64,000 bases of DNA, taken from contig NZ_QOIM01000041.1 of NCBI RefSeq assembly GCF_003323735.1, forward strand, positions 287,938 to 351,937, in the 5' to 3' direction. This stretch comes from Streptomyces reniochalinae (GTDB lineage: Bacteria > Actinomycetota > Actinomycetes > Streptomycetales > Streptomycetaceae). Below, one piece after another: positions 26,158-34,755 of the stretch (positions are counted from its first letter, which is position 1; each line of letters begins with the position of its first letter). Under the pieces are notes generated by a model. It had not been told where the DNA came from, made no database searches, and was given only the letters and a program-made list of their open reading frames with translations. Both the position numbers and the translations under genes were made by a program.

Positions 26158-27372
26158 TCAGAGCCCGTACAGCCGGCGCGCGGTACCGCCCGCGATCATC
26201 GCCGTCACCGACTCGGCGTCGCTCCGTGACCACTCGCCGCGCGCCACCCACTCGGACGTCAGCCGCGTCATGGCCTCGCGGAAGAGCTGGGCGCCCACCA
26301 GGTACAGCTCGGGGAGGCCGTAGGCGTCGGTGGAGAAGAGGAGCTTCCCGAACGGCGTCAACTCCAGCAGTTCGCCGAGAACGGCGTGGGCCCGGGCACC
26401 CGTGTGGGAGAGAGTGAGGCCGAAGTCGGCGTAGACGTGAGGGAAGACGGCCGCCAGATAGCCGGCGCCGCGGTGGTAGGGGTAGCAGTGCAGCAGGACG
26501 AGTGGGGTGCCGTAGGGCGCGGTCGCGCGGACGAAGTCGGTCAGCAGCAGCGGGTCGCAGTGGTCGAGCCGCAGGTCGGGGTCGCCGAAGCCGGTGTGCA
26601 ACTGGAGCGGCAGCCCCGTGCGCACCGCCGACCACAGCAGATGGCGCTCCAGTACCGGATCGCTCAGCCGGCCGCCCGGCGGGCGCTCGCTCAGCCAGCG
26701 GTCGGCGGACGCGTGGACCCGGGAGGCCCCCGGGGGCGCGGGCTCCACGTCGAGGCCGCAGCGGTAGGCGACGACCGACTTGAAGCCGCGCGCGGTCCGT
26801 GCGGCCTCCCGGATCCCCTCGGAGACCTCGGCCAGGAAACCGTGGGCGTCGCGCGCCGTGTCCGCCGCACGTTCGGCCAGCCGTTCGAGCCGGACGATCT
26901 CGTGCGCCTCCCCGGCCGACGCCTCGGCCAGCTCCCCGGGGGTGAGCAGGGGACCGGGCAGCCCCGTGTCGACGAGGAACGCGGAGATACCGCCGGCCCG
27001 CAGCAGCCGCCTCGTCACCTCCCCCGTTCCCAGCTCGGCACGGCGCTCCAGGTAGCTCTCGGGGCGGCAGTGCGGTTCCAGTCCGAGAGCGGGTGCGCAC
27101 CACCGGCGTACGGCGAAACCCAGCTGCGTGTCGAAGTAGCTGAAGGGGGCACGGGCTCCCTGGCCGCCGTCGCAACCGCGGGCCACGTGGGCCTCCGTCA
27201 GATACCCCTCGAACGAGGTACGGCCGGGCCCGACCCGCAGTACCCCGTGACAGTGCTGGTCGAGCAGCGGTGGGAAGGAAGGGAAAGAGGGGAGGGACGG
27301 CGCGGTGGGAGCGGACACCGGCGGCTCGTCCGACGGGGACGAAGGGTGCGGGTGCTGCTCCGATGCGGCCAC
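26158..27372 (-). CDS. Amidohydrolase-superfamily enzyme (FluG N-domain-like)
   Basis: 404 residues. A TIM-barrel metal hydrolase with LLDQHCHGVL (the HxH strand-1 motif, about 36-45), PLQLHTGFGD, LVLLHCYPYHRGAGYLAA, ADFGLTLSHTG, and LLFSTDAYGLPELY carrying the late metal-binding aspartate. The first 30 residues are Ser/Pro-rich. It begins with a GTG immediately after the stop codon of the glutamine-synthetase-like gene, so the two are translationally linked. The fungal protein FluG fuses the same two domains in one chain. The substrate is probably an amide or gamma-glutamyl compound made or used by the partner. Confidence 0.85.
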   Translation of the reverse strand: MAASEQHPHPSSPSDEPPVSAPTAPSLPSFPSFPPLLDQHCHGVLRVGPGRTSFEGYLTEAHVARGCDGGQGARAPFSYFDTQLGFAVRRWCAPALGLEPHCRPESYLERRAELGTGEVTRRLLRAGGISAFLVDTGLPGPLLTPGELAEASAGEAHEIVRLERLAERAADTARDAHGFLAEVSEGIREAARTARGFKSVVAYRCGLDVEPAPPGASRVHASADRWLSERPPGGRLSDPVLERHLLWSAVRTGLPLQLHTGFGDPDLRLDHCDPLLLTDFVRATAPYGTPLVLLHCYPYHRGAGYLAAVFPHVYADFGLTLSHTGARAHAVLGELLELTPFGKLLFSTDAYGLPELYLVGAQLFREAMTRLTSEWVARGEWSRSDAESVTAMIAGGTARRLYGL

Positions 27373-28863
27373 TCAGTACCTCCCCCGGGTGGCGGCGGCG
27401 AGTCCCTGGTCGCTCGCCCCCTCGAAGAGGGCGATCTCGCCCTCGCGTACCGCGCGCACGGCCCCGAACAGCGGCTCGCCCAGCGCCGTGCGCAGAACCT
27501 TGGACGCGGCGAAGTGCCGCAGCGCCTCGTCGAGCGAACCGGGCAGGCGGGGCGGTGCCTGCCGCGGCGCGGCGTGCGCCGGGTCGCCGCGCACCGGCTC
27601 CGGCAGCCGGGGGCCCTCGTCCCCGGTGAGCTCGGCCAGGCCCGCCAGGCCCGCCGCCAGGACGCCGCCCGCCAGCAGGTACGGGTTCGCCGCCGCGTCC
27701 ACGCACTTGACCTCCGCGTTGGCGCAGTGCGGAGCGTTCCGCGTCCCGGCGACGAAGCGGAGGGCGGCCTCCCGGTTCTCCAGCCCCCAGCACTGGTAGG
27801 CCCCCGCCCAGCGCGAGGGCCGCAGCCGCAGGTAGCTGGCCGGTGTCGGCGCGCCCAGCGCCAGCAGCGCGGGCAGCTCGCGCAACACCCCGGCCAGGAA
27901 GGTCTCGCAGGAACGCGTCATGCCGAACGGCCCCTCGCCGCCCGCGCACAGGTTCCGCCCCTTCCGCCACAGGCTCAGGTGCAGGTGGCCGCCGCTGCCC
28001 ACTCCGGCCGGGTCCACCACGGGCCCGAACATGGCGGTCAGTCCGTGCCGCAGGGAGACGGCGCGCACCGTCTCGCGCACCAGTACGACCAGATCCGCCG
28101 CGCCCACCGGATCGGACGGCGCCACCGACACCTCGAACTGGCCCGGCGCGTACTCCGGATGGATCTGGAGCACCTCGACGCCCTGCGCGGTGAGAGCCGA
28201 GAGCACCTCCCGCAGATAGTCGGAGGTCTCCACCAGCCGGGCCATGCCGTAGGCGGGGCCGCTGGTCGGATACGCCGGCTCACCGGCCGCGTCCGGCAGT
28301 GGTCCGCGGGTGACCACCCACTCCGTCTCGAAGCCCATCCGCAGCTCGATCCCGTGCTCGTCCCGCGCCTGTCCGGCCATCCGCCGGGCGAACCCCCGCT
28401 GACAGCCGGCGTACGGGGTGCCGTCCTGCTCGTACCGGGTGGCAGGGGCCCAGGCCCAGCCAGGCTGCGCCGCCAGTACCGTCAGCCGCTCGGGATCCGG
28501 CACCAGCCGCAGGTCGCCGTCGGGACCGCCGATGTGCGGGCTGTCCGTCATGGAGTCGTCGACGAGGTAGACGTCGAAGCAGGGCGACATGCCCACCCCG
28601 GCGGTGAGCGCCTGCCCCAGCCGGCTCGCCGGTACGGCCTTGACGCGGGTGAGCCCCGCGTTGTCCACCCAGGTGAGCGCCACCCCGTGCGCCCCGGCGC
28701 GGACCAGCCGAGCCGCGGCGGCCTGCGCCTGCTCGTGCGCACGCCCGGTCTCCTGCGGGGCTTCTCCGGGCTCCGCCCCCTCCCTCGTCCTCGCAGCCGG
28801 GTCTGCCGTCGTTCCCGCTGCCGTGCCCGCGTGCTGCGGCGATGTCCGCCGTGTGGTTCCCAT
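27373..28863 (-). CDS. Glutamine synthetase-like enzyme (PuuA/FluG type)
   Basis: 496 residues. The GS catalytic fold is clear: GFETEWVV (metal-binding acid), LQIHPEYAPGQFEVSVAP, GSGGHLHLSLW (ammonia/ATP region), LRPSRWAGAYQCWGLENREAALR (ATP-grasp arginines) and AEVKCVDAAANPYLLAGGVLAAG. It lacks the adenylylation loop pattern of GlnA-I and matches the gamma-glutamylamine ligase branch, including actinomycete GlnA3/GlnA4. It is therefore more likely to glutamylate an amine than to make glutamine. The ATG at 28863 is chosen for length; its ribosome site (GGAG, 14 bases off) is poor and the frame is open to 28932. Confidence 0.85.
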   Translation of the reverse strand: MGTTRRTSPQHAGTAAGTTADPAARTREGAEPGEAPQETGRAHEQAQAAAARLVRAGAHGVALTWVDNAGLTRVKAVPASRLGQALTAGVGMSPCFDVYLVDDSMTDSPHIGGPDGDLRLVPDPERLTVLAAQPGWAWAPATRYEQDGTPYAGCQRGFARRMAGQARDEHGIELRMGFETEWVVTRGPLPDAAGEPAYPTSGPAYGMARLVETSDYLREVLSALTAQGVEVLQIHPEYAPGQFEVSVAPSDPVGAADLVVLVRETVRAVSLRHGLTAMFGPVVDPAGVGSGGHLHLSLWRKGRNLCAGGEGPFGMTRSCETFLAGVLRELPALLALGAPTPASYLRLRPSRWAGAYQCWGLENREAALRFVAGTRNAPHCANAEVKCVDAAANPYLLAGGVLAAGLAGLAELTGDEGPRLPEPVRGDPAHAAPRQAPPRLPGSLDEALRHFAASKVLRTALGEPLFGAVRAVREGEIALFEGASDQGLAAATRGRY

Positions 28864-29109
28864 GCAGCAGGCTCTTACTCCCCGTTCGCGATCTGGGCAA
28901 GTCGGCGCACATCGCCCGGCTGAGCGTCCCACGATGGTCCCGGCGGAGTTCCGACCGGGCCCTGGGATGTGCCAAAGGCAAGAAGCCTTGGCACGACGTG
29001 CCTGACTTCAGGGCGAGTTGGGCAGTACCCCCTGTGAGGCCACATCGGAGCGGGGAGGGAAACTTGGAAGGTGGCGAGACCTATGCGGCTACGGTATGGG
29101 AGCAGTGGT

Positions 29110-30081
29110 ATGCGCATCAGTGACGTCTCCGGCGGTGAGCCGACCGCCAGAGACGCCGAGCAGGACAGCGGAGAGGAAGGGACCGCCGCGTCGCCTGCGG
29201 TTCCCCGGAAGGTGCTGGGCATCCGGCTGCGGAGGCTGCGCGAGTCGCAGTACATATCGCGCCGCGAGGCGGCCGAGGCCATCCGGGTCACGAACAGGAA
29301 GATCGAGGACCTGGAGCACGGGCGCACGGGCTGCGCGCTGCGCGACATCGCGGACCTGCTCACCATCTACGGCGTGACCGACGAGAGCGAGCGCGCCGTG
29401 CTGACCGCGCTCGCCCAGCAGGCCAACGCGTCCGGCTGGTGGCAGGCGTTCCAGGGCGTCGTCCCCTCGTGGCTGCACACCTACATCGGTCTGGAGCAGG
29501 CGGCCGGCGTCATCCGCACCTACGAGGTGCAGTTCGTGCCCGGCCTCCTCCAGACCCGGGAGTACGCGCGCGCCGTCATCGAACTGGCACACGACGAGGA
29601 GCCGGAGTCCGCGGTCCAGCGGCGCGTGGACCTGCGCATGCGGCGCCAGCGGATCCTCTTCGGACCGCGTTCCCCCCGCGTGTGGGCCGTCATCGACGAG
29701 GCCGCGCTCCGCCGTCCCGTCGGGGGAGCGGCCGTGATGCGCGCCCAGTTGCGGTACCTGTCGCAGATCAGCGAGCAGCCGCACGTCACCGTCCAGATCA
29801 TGCCGTTCAGCGCGGGCGGACACGCGGCGGCGGGTGGACCCGTCACGCTGCTGCGACTGCCCGAGAGCGAACTGCCCGACGTCGTCTACCTGGAGCAGCT
29901 CGACTCGGCCAGCTACCTGGAGGACGAGGCCGACATCGAGGCCTACCGCCGGGTCACCGACCGCCTGGTGACCCGCTCGCTCCCCCCGGGCGAGACGCGC
30001 GGTCTGCTGCGCCGGATCGCCGACGAACTCCCCGACAGCGAGCCCGCCGCCACCCTTGCCGGACACTTCCCGGCCCGCTAG
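29110..30081 (+). CDS. XRE regulator with DUF5753-type ligand domain
   Basis: 323 residues. An XRE helix-turn-helix (about 30-90: LGIRLRRLRESQYISRREAAEAI, NRKIEDLEHGRTG) is followed by a DUF5753-type domain (about 110-310) with FVPGLLQTREYARAV, RMRRQRIL, VIDEAALRRPVGG, VQIMPFSAGGH and VVYLEQLDSASYLED. This architecture is expanded in Streptomyces and is usually encoded beside a small DUF397 protein; none follows here, and IS debris begins instead. The ATG at 29110 has GGGAG seven bases upstream. Confidence 0.9.
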   Translation: MRISDVSGGEPTARDAEQDSGEEGTAASPAVPRKVLGIRLRRLRESQYISRREAAEAIRVTNRKIEDLEHGRTGCALRDIADLLTIYGVTDESERAVLTALAQQANASGWWQAFQGVVPSWLHTYIGLEQAAGVIRTYEVQFVPGLLQTREYARAVIELAHDEEPESAVQRRVDLRMRRQRILFGPRSPRVWAVIDEAALRRPVGGAAVMRAQLRYLSQISEQPHVTVQIMPFSAGGHAAAGGPVTLLRLPESELPDVVYLEQLDSASYLEDEADIEAYRRVTDRLVTRSLPPGETRGLLRRIADELPDSEPAATLAGHFPAR

Positions 30082-30097
30082 TACTCCGGTCTGGTTT

Positions 30098-30181
30098 CAC
30101 GATCTTGGGGCCGTACCCGGCCGGGAACGGGTACGGCCACCGCGTGATCATCGGCTGGTGTGCGGACAAACGAAGATCGTG
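30098..30181. terminator. Nested inverted repeats after the XRE/DUF5753 gene
   Basis: An outer pair CACGATCTT / AAGATCGTG (30098-30106 and 30173-30181) encloses a perfect hairpin CCGTACCCG-N8-CGGGTACGG (30111-30136). The hairpin is well placed to terminate the XRE gene. The outer pair could be the ends of a small mobile remnant bordering the IS701-type wreck. Confidence 0.5.
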
Positions 30182-30242
30182 CGGTGGCCCGCGGGCCCAT
30201 AGCGTAGATCCCGCTCGCCGGCGAGCGACGTCCGATCAGGCG

Positions 30243-30692
30243 ATGGCCCGGATCGCGGGACGTTTCGGCCGGGTTGAGCCGAGGGCGAGCGCCCGCGCTC
30301 ATCTGCTGGGGCTGCTGTCGTCTGGCGGGCGGAAGAACTACCGGCAGCCGGCCGAACAGGCCGGCCACGCCCGGCCGGGGCCGACGCAGCGCCCGCTGCG
30401 CTACGCCCGCTGGGACGCCGATGCCGTCCGCGACGACCTCCGCGCCTACGCCGTCGAACACCTCGGCACCGACGGTGGAGTCCCCATCGTGGACGAGCCC
30501 GGTTTCCTGAAGAAGGGCCACGCCTCGGCTGGAGGGCAGCGCCACTACACCGGTACCGCGGGACGCATCGAGAACTCCCCGGTCGGGGTCTTCCTCGGCT
30601 ATGCCACCAGCCGCGGGCGGGCGTTGCCAATAGGGGTGCCCCGCTCGGGACCAGGGGCGCCCCCCAGCGCGGTCCGGCCACTGCATCGGTGA
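30243..30692 (+). pseudogene. Truncated IS701-type transposase
   Basis: 149 codons corresponding to the N-terminal third of an IS701-family DDE transposase: MARIAGRFGRVEPRA, PLRYARWDADAVRDDLRAY, then VDEPGFLKKGHASAG and QRHYTGTAGRIEN with the first catalytic aspartate. Homology stops after YATSRGRALP, and the frame runs into unrelated sequence and a TGA. The usual VDETG is VDEPG. Intact elements code for about 400 residues, so this is a relic. Confidence 0.8.
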
Positions 30693-30948
30693 CAAGGGGC
30701 TACAGCAGAGCGTGCGCGACTCACCTCCGACTCGGTGAGAGGCCGTGCGGGGGCTTGTAGGGAATCGGCCCGCCTTGAACATCAGCTTTCGCTTGATCCG
30801 GTCGATACGTACCGCACTCGGGTGTGCCGCCGCGACCTCTTCGATCCGGGCCCGACCGTCGGCGGGCGCCCCGTCGAAGAGCTCCACGGACGAGTTCGCG
30901 GTGAATGGCGGTGAGCTCGGCCTTGCTGCGGGTCACTGAGAAGTCGTC
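30693..30948. other. Unassigned sequence between transposase relics
   Basis: Two minus-strand frames look weakly protein-like (VTRSKAELTAIHREL from about 30945, and ELFDGAPADGRARIEEVAAA from about 30887), as if one short gene were frameshifted, but I cannot identify it. No ribosome site or clear start supports expression. Confidence 0.35.
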
Positions 30949-31013
30949 TCATTCGGCCAATCTGCGGTAGCAGATACGGATGTGCAGGCGTGGCAAGCGA
31001 AGGCCAGGAAGGG
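30949..31013 (-). pseudogene. 3' end of an IS5/IS4-type transposase
   Basis: Read on the minus strand it gives FLAFACHAC, then after a one-base slip IRICYRRLAE and TGA. This is the typical last segment of such transposases (FLAF...CYRRL). It ends ten bases from the stop of the next gene. Confidence 0.6.
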
Positions 31014-31022
31014 GGGAGACCG

Positions 31023-31562
31023 TTAGGCTCCATCGCGATCCGGGCGGGTCTGCCACCGGCCCGAGTGCCCCGCCGGGAGTCCGACATCGCGACGCGCCGT
31101 AGCGTAGAACCCCTCACGTCCGGTGCGTTGCTTCTCGACCAGCGCCTTCCATCCCTCCGAGTCGTGCCGCTCAGCCCGCACCGCCTGCTCCATTTCGGCG
31201 ACAGCCACGGCCCACTCCCTGGCCGCGTCCACCACCTCCGGTGAGCCGAACAGCAACACCGACTCCCAGGCGAGATCACGAGCTTCGGATGTCTCTCCCA
31301 GCCGCACGGCCGCCTCATCCAGGGGTAGCGGATGAGGGTGCGGATCATTGCCCAGTTGGGCGGCGACTCTGAACATCGTGCTGACGGACGTCCGTTGGGC
31401 CTTGGCGAACTCCGAGTATGCCGCCAGTCGACGATCCTCGCCCCGTGCCGCTTGCTCACGGCGGAACCGAGCAGCGTCGCCCCGCATGACCACCATGTAA
31501 GACCCGAGAGCGCCGATCACTACACCGACCAGTGCAGGCAGTTGTTGTAGGAAAGCGGACAT
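31023..31562 (-). CDS. Small membrane-anchored hypothetical protein
   Basis: 179 residues. One N-terminal membrane segment (LPALVGVVIGALGSYMVVM, about 8-26) is followed by a soluble, Arg/Glu-rich helical domain (FRREQAARGEDRRLAAYSEF, then a heptad-like stretch to residue 150). The ATG at 31562 gives a clean anchor; the frame continues upstream, but only through IS5-type transposase sequence. Such proteins are frequent in Streptomyces accessory DNA with no known role. Transposase wreckage flanks it on both sides. The last 15 residues may be altered by the neighbouring relic. Confidence 0.65.
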   Translation of the reverse strand: MSAFLQQLPALVGVVIGALGSYMVVMRGDAARFRREQAARGEDRRLAAYSEFAKAQRTSVSTMFRVAAQLGNDPHPHPLPLDEAAVRLGETSEARDLAWESVLLFGSPEVVDAAREWAVAVAEMEQAVRAERHDSEGWKALVEKQRTGREGFYATARRDVGLPAGHSGRWQTRPDRDGA

Positions 31563-31615
31563 CAAAGCACCGTATGGCACTCGGCGAACTCGCTCCGTCA
31601 CAATTCCGTACGGTC

Positions 31616-32072
31616 TCATCCGGCGAGCCTGCGATAGCAGGCGAGAGCGCAGGCGATGCCGGCCTGGCTGTCGTGGACGTTGGCGCCTGAGATCCCCGAC
31701 GGACAAGGGCAGACCGGTCCGCTCGGTGATCACGTGGATCTTCGACCCATGCTTGCCCAGGGCCACAGGATTCGGGCCCGTCAACTCCCCCTTTTCAGGG
31801 CCCTCATGTTCACCGAGTCGATCGCGCGGCGGGTCCGGTCCAGCTCGCCCTGGGACCCGAGGTCATCCAGTACCAGCCGGTGGAGCTTCGCCCACACCCT
31901 CGCCTTCGACCACTCCGTGAATCGTCGGTGGGCCGTCGATCCCGACGAGCCGAACGATCGGCACCCCCGGAACCACTCGCCGGAACGACTCCCACAGCTC
32001 GTCCGGCACAAGCCGCTCAACGCTCTCCACCCCCGCCGGGCTACCGAACACGCCCAGTGGGACGACCCCCAA
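31616..32072 (-). pseudogene. Decayed IS5-type transposase with internal deletions
   Basis: Three minus-strand frames give successive blocks of one transposase. These are VERLVPDELWESFRRVVP (about 32025), RRFTEWSKARVWAKLHRLVL with AIDSVNMRALKRG (about 31820-31930), and LTGPNPVALGKHGSKIHVIT with GISGANVHDSQAG (about 31680-31790). It then jumps straight to ACALACYRRLAG and TGA at 31616. Both frameshifts and loss of the catalytic C-terminal half are evident, so it cannot move itself. Confidence 0.8.
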
Positions 32073-32099
32073 GGCGGCTGCGGTGCGCGAGCGGGGGGC

Positions 32100-32882
32100 T
32101 CACGGTCGCGCTCCCGTGGGCAGGGTGAGGATCTCGGCTCCGTTGTCGGTGATGGCGATGGTGTGCTCGCTGTGCGCGGTACGGCAGCCCGTCGCGCTGC
32201 GCAGCGTCCAACCGTCGGCGTCGGTGACGAGTGCGGCGGTGTCGGCCATGATCCAGGGCTCCAGGGCGAGCAGCAGCCCCGGGCGCAGCGGGTATCCCCG
32301 GCCGGGCCTCCCGGTGTTCGCGACGTGGGGGTCCTGGTGCATGGTCGAGCCGATGCCGTGGCCTCCGAACTCGGTGTTGACCGGGTAGCCCGCCTCGCTG
32401 AGGACCGTGCCGATGGCGTGGGAGAGGTCGCCGATGCGCGCGCCGGGCTCGGCGGCGGCGATGCCGGCGGCGAGTGCGCGTTCGGTCGTCTCGATCAGCG
32501 CGACGCTCTCCGCCGGCCTGGCCTCACCCACCAGGAAGCTGATCGCGGCGTCCGCGGCCACCCCGCCCTTGGCGACGGCGAGGTCGAGGGTGAGCAGGTC
32601 TCCGTCCGCCAACGTGTAGTGGTGGGGCCGCCCGTGGAGCACTCCGTCGTTGACGGCCGTGCAGATGTGGTGTCCGAACGGGCCGCGCCCGAAGGACGGC
32701 GCGTAGTCGACGTAGCAGGACTGCGCCCCCGCCTCGGTGATCATTTCCTTGGTCCACTGGTCGATGTCCAGCAGGTTCGTCCCGACCGTGCTGCGCCGCC
32801 TGAGTGTGTGCAGGATGTCTCCGACCAGGGCGCCGGTGTCCGCCGCCTGCTCAAGCTGCGCGGAGTTCAGAATTTCGATCAC
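32100..32882 (-). CDS. map: Type I methionine aminopeptidase (likely second copy)
   Basis: 260 residues. The pita-bread enzyme removes N-terminal Met. All metal ligands are present: Asp100 and Asp111 (TLDLAVAKGGVAAD), His175 (GGHGIGS), Glu208 (LALEPW) and Glu239 (AHSEHTIAI), plus the substrate His in VLHG. It lacks the N-terminal zinc-finger extension of some actinobacterial enzymes. The start is a GTG. Housekeeping map normally sits with adk and secY; this one is in accessory DNA divergent from an XRE gene, so it is probably a paralogue used in a particular condition. Confidence 0.9.
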   Translation of the reverse strand: MIEILNSAQLEQAADTGALVGDILHTLRRRSTVGTNLLDIDQWTKEMITEAGAQSCYVDYAPSFGRGPFGHHICTAVNDGVLHGRPHHYTLADGDLLTLDLAVAKGGVAADAAISFLVGEARPAESVALIETTERALAAGIAAAEPGARIGDLSHAIGTVLSEAGYPVNTEFGGHGIGSTMHQDPHVANTGRPGRGYPLRPGLLLALEPWIMADTAALVTDADGWTLRSATGCRTAHSEHTIAITDNGAEILTLPTGARP

Positions 32883-32907
32883 GGGGGGACCTCTCCCGGG
32901 TGGCCAA

Positions 32908-32942
32908 TAACTATCACGGTCTAACTATACCGGCATTAGAAT
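32908..32942. promoter_or_regulatory. Divergent promoter/operator with TAACTAT repeat
   Basis: TAACTAT occurs at 32908-32914 and 32922-32928, 14 bases apart. It is followed by TAGAAT (32937-32942), a five-of-six -10 match six bases before the ATG of the XRE gene. That spacing predicts a leaderless mRNA for the XRE gene. The repeats are candidate binding sites for it. Confidence 0.5.
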
Positions 32943-32948
32943 GGGGTC

Positions 32949-33254
32949 ATGGTCAGGTTGCCGCTCACCCCCGACGAGGTCGCACGCGGAGAGCGCCTCG
33001 GCGCCCTGCTCCGCCGTGCCCGGGGCGTCCGCTCGATGCTGGATGTGGCGCTGGCCTCCGGTATCTCACCGGAGACGCTGCGGAAGATCGAATCCGGCCG
33101 CGTGGCCACCCCCGCCTTCCCGACCATCGCCGCGATCACCGACACCCTCGGCCTGTCTCTCGACGCCGTCTGGGCCGAGATCAGCCAGGCGGAGCGCGCC
33201 ACCGAGGAGCAGCCGGCGCCGCCCCTCACGCACCATCCGTCGCTGGCCTCGTAA
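32949..33254 (+). CDS. Small XRE regulator, probably leaderless
   Basis: 101 residues with a helix-turn-helix in the middle (RLGALLRRARGVRSMLDVALASGISPETLRKIESG, about 16-50), and a short Pro-rich tail. No ligand domain. The ATG has no proper ribosome site but sits six bases after a good -10 element, the hallmark of leaderless genes in Streptomyces. It is divergent from map over 66 bases, so it likely controls map and itself. Confidence 0.85.
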   Translation: MVRLPLTPDEVARGERLGALLRRARGVRSMLDVALASGISPETLRKIESGRVATPAFPTIAAITDTLGLSLDAVWAEISQAERATEEQPAPPLTHHPSLAS

Positions 33255-33380
33255 CACCGCGTTCCGCAGGTCGGCGCCTCGCCGGTCTCGCCTGGCCGCG
33301 CTCCTCCTCCGGCTCCGCGCACCCCGGACGTGCGCTGGCACGACCTCCGCACCTCACCGAGAACGTGCGTCGGATACGAC

Positions 33381-34598
33381 CTACTCCGGCACGCGTTCGA
33401 AGACGGCGGCGAGGCCCTGGCCGCCGCCGATGCACATGGTCTCCAGGCCGTAGCGGGCGCCGGAGCGGTGCATCATGTGGGCCAGGGTCGCCAGGATGCG
33501 CGCGCCGGTGGCGCCGACCGGGTGGCCCAGGGAGATGCCGGAACCGCACACGTTGACGCGCTGTTCGTGGTCCTCGCCGGTCAGCCCCAGGGCGCGCGTG
33601 CAGGCCAGCACCTGCGCGGCGAACGCCTCGTTGAGCTCGATGAGGTCCAGGTCGGCGAGGTCGAGTCCGGCCTTGGCGAGCGCCTGCCTGGTGGCGCCGA
33701 CAGGTCCGAGCCCCATCGTCGCGGCGGGCACCCCGGCGCGTGCGAACGAGACCAGCCGCACCAGTGGCCGCAGCCCCAGCCGGTCGGCGGCCTTCGCCGT
33801 GGTGACCAGGCAGGCGGCCGCGGCGTCGTTCTGGCCGCTGGCGTTGCCCGCCGTCACGGTCGCCTCCGGGTCCTGACCCAGCCGCACGGGGCGCAGTGCG
33901 GCGAGCTGTTCGGCGGTGGTGTCGGGGCGTGGGTGCTCGTCGGCTGCGACCACGCTGTCGCCCTTGCGGGTGCGGAAGGGCACCGGCACCGTCTCCGCCT
34001 CGAACAGGCCCTGTTCGACGGCGTGCGCGGCGCGCTGCTGGGAGCGCAGCGCCAGCGCGTCCTGGTCGGCGCGGCTGATGCCGTACTCGCGGCGCAGGTT
34101 CTCGGCCGTCTCGACCATCCCGCCGGGAACCGGGTGGTTGACGCCGCCGGCGGTGACGCGGCCCCGGGCGAGGGAGTCGTGCAGGGTCAGGCCCGGGCCC
34201 TTGATGCCCCAGCGTCCTTCGTGCGTGTAGTAGGGCGCCGCGCTCATCACCTCGGCGCCGCCCGCGATGACGACCTGGCTGAAACCGGCCTGTATCTGCA
34301 TCGCCGCGTCCAGCACCGCCTGGAGGCCCGAGCCGCACCGCCGGTCGATCTGGGTGCCCGTCACCGTCTCGGGCAGCCCCGCGTCGAGCGCGGCCACCCG
34401 GCCCAGCGCCGGCGCCTCGCAGGTGGGGTACGCCTGGCCGAGGATCACCTCGTCGACGCGTGCGGGATCGATGCCCGTACGGGCGACGATCTCGGCGATG
34501 ACCAGAGCGGCCAGGGCTTCGGGCCGCTGCCCGGCGAGGGCGCCGCCGAACCGGCCGATGGGCGTGCGCAGGGGTTCGCAGACGACGATGTCGGTCAT
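33381..34598 (-). CDS. Acetyl-CoA acetyltransferase / 3-ketoacyl-CoA thiolase
   Basis: 405 residues. Thiolase with the acylated Cys88 (IDRRCGSGLQA), His in SLGHPVGATG (about 358), and the deprotonating Cys389 (MCIGGGQG). It either condenses acetyl-CoA or cleaves 3-ketoacyl-CoA. The NVCGSGISLGHP signature matches the acetoacetyl-CoA thiolase group rather than PcaF. The ATG at 34598 has GAAGG upstream. With the dehydrogenases beyond the LysR gene it makes a partial beta-oxidation set. Confidence 0.92.
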   Translation of the reverse strand: MTDIVVCEPLRTPIGRFGGALAGQRPEALAALVIAEIVARTGIDPARVDEVILGQAYPTCEAPALGRVAALDAGLPETVTGTQIDRRCGSGLQAVLDAAMQIQAGFSQVVIAGGAEVMSAAPYYTHEGRWGIKGPGLTLHDSLARGRVTAGGVNHPVPGGMVETAENLRREYGISRADQDALALRSQQRAAHAVEQGLFEAETVPVPFRTRKGDSVVAADEHPRPDTTAEQLAALRPVRLGQDPEATVTAGNASGQNDAAAACLVTTAKAADRLGLRPLVRLVSFARAGVPAATMGLGPVGATRQALAKAGLDLADLDLIELNEAFAAQVLACTRALGLTGEDHEQRVNVCGSGISLGHPVGATGARILATLAHMMHRSGARYGLETMCIGGGQGLAAVFERVPE

Positions 34599-34755
34599 GT
34601 CGCGGCCTTCCTGTGTCCAGGGGGTGGGAGGGGATGCGGGCGTGACGGGCGCGCGAGAGGGCGGCACGCAGAGGGAAGGGCGGCGTGCCCGGGTGGGCGG
34701 CGGACGGGGGAGGGGCGGCACGCGGTGGGGCAGGGGCCGCACGCGTCAGGGCTGC

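Noticed and set aside
30721..30936. A 71-codon minus-strand gene between transposase relics
   Set aside because: Arg-rich translation, no ribosome site, and signs of frameshift; left as unassigned sequence.
31563..31784. An N-terminal extension of the membrane protein starting MTGPNPVAL
   Set aside because: The extension is IS5-type transposase sequence in passing frame; the membrane anchor begins at the ATG at 31562.
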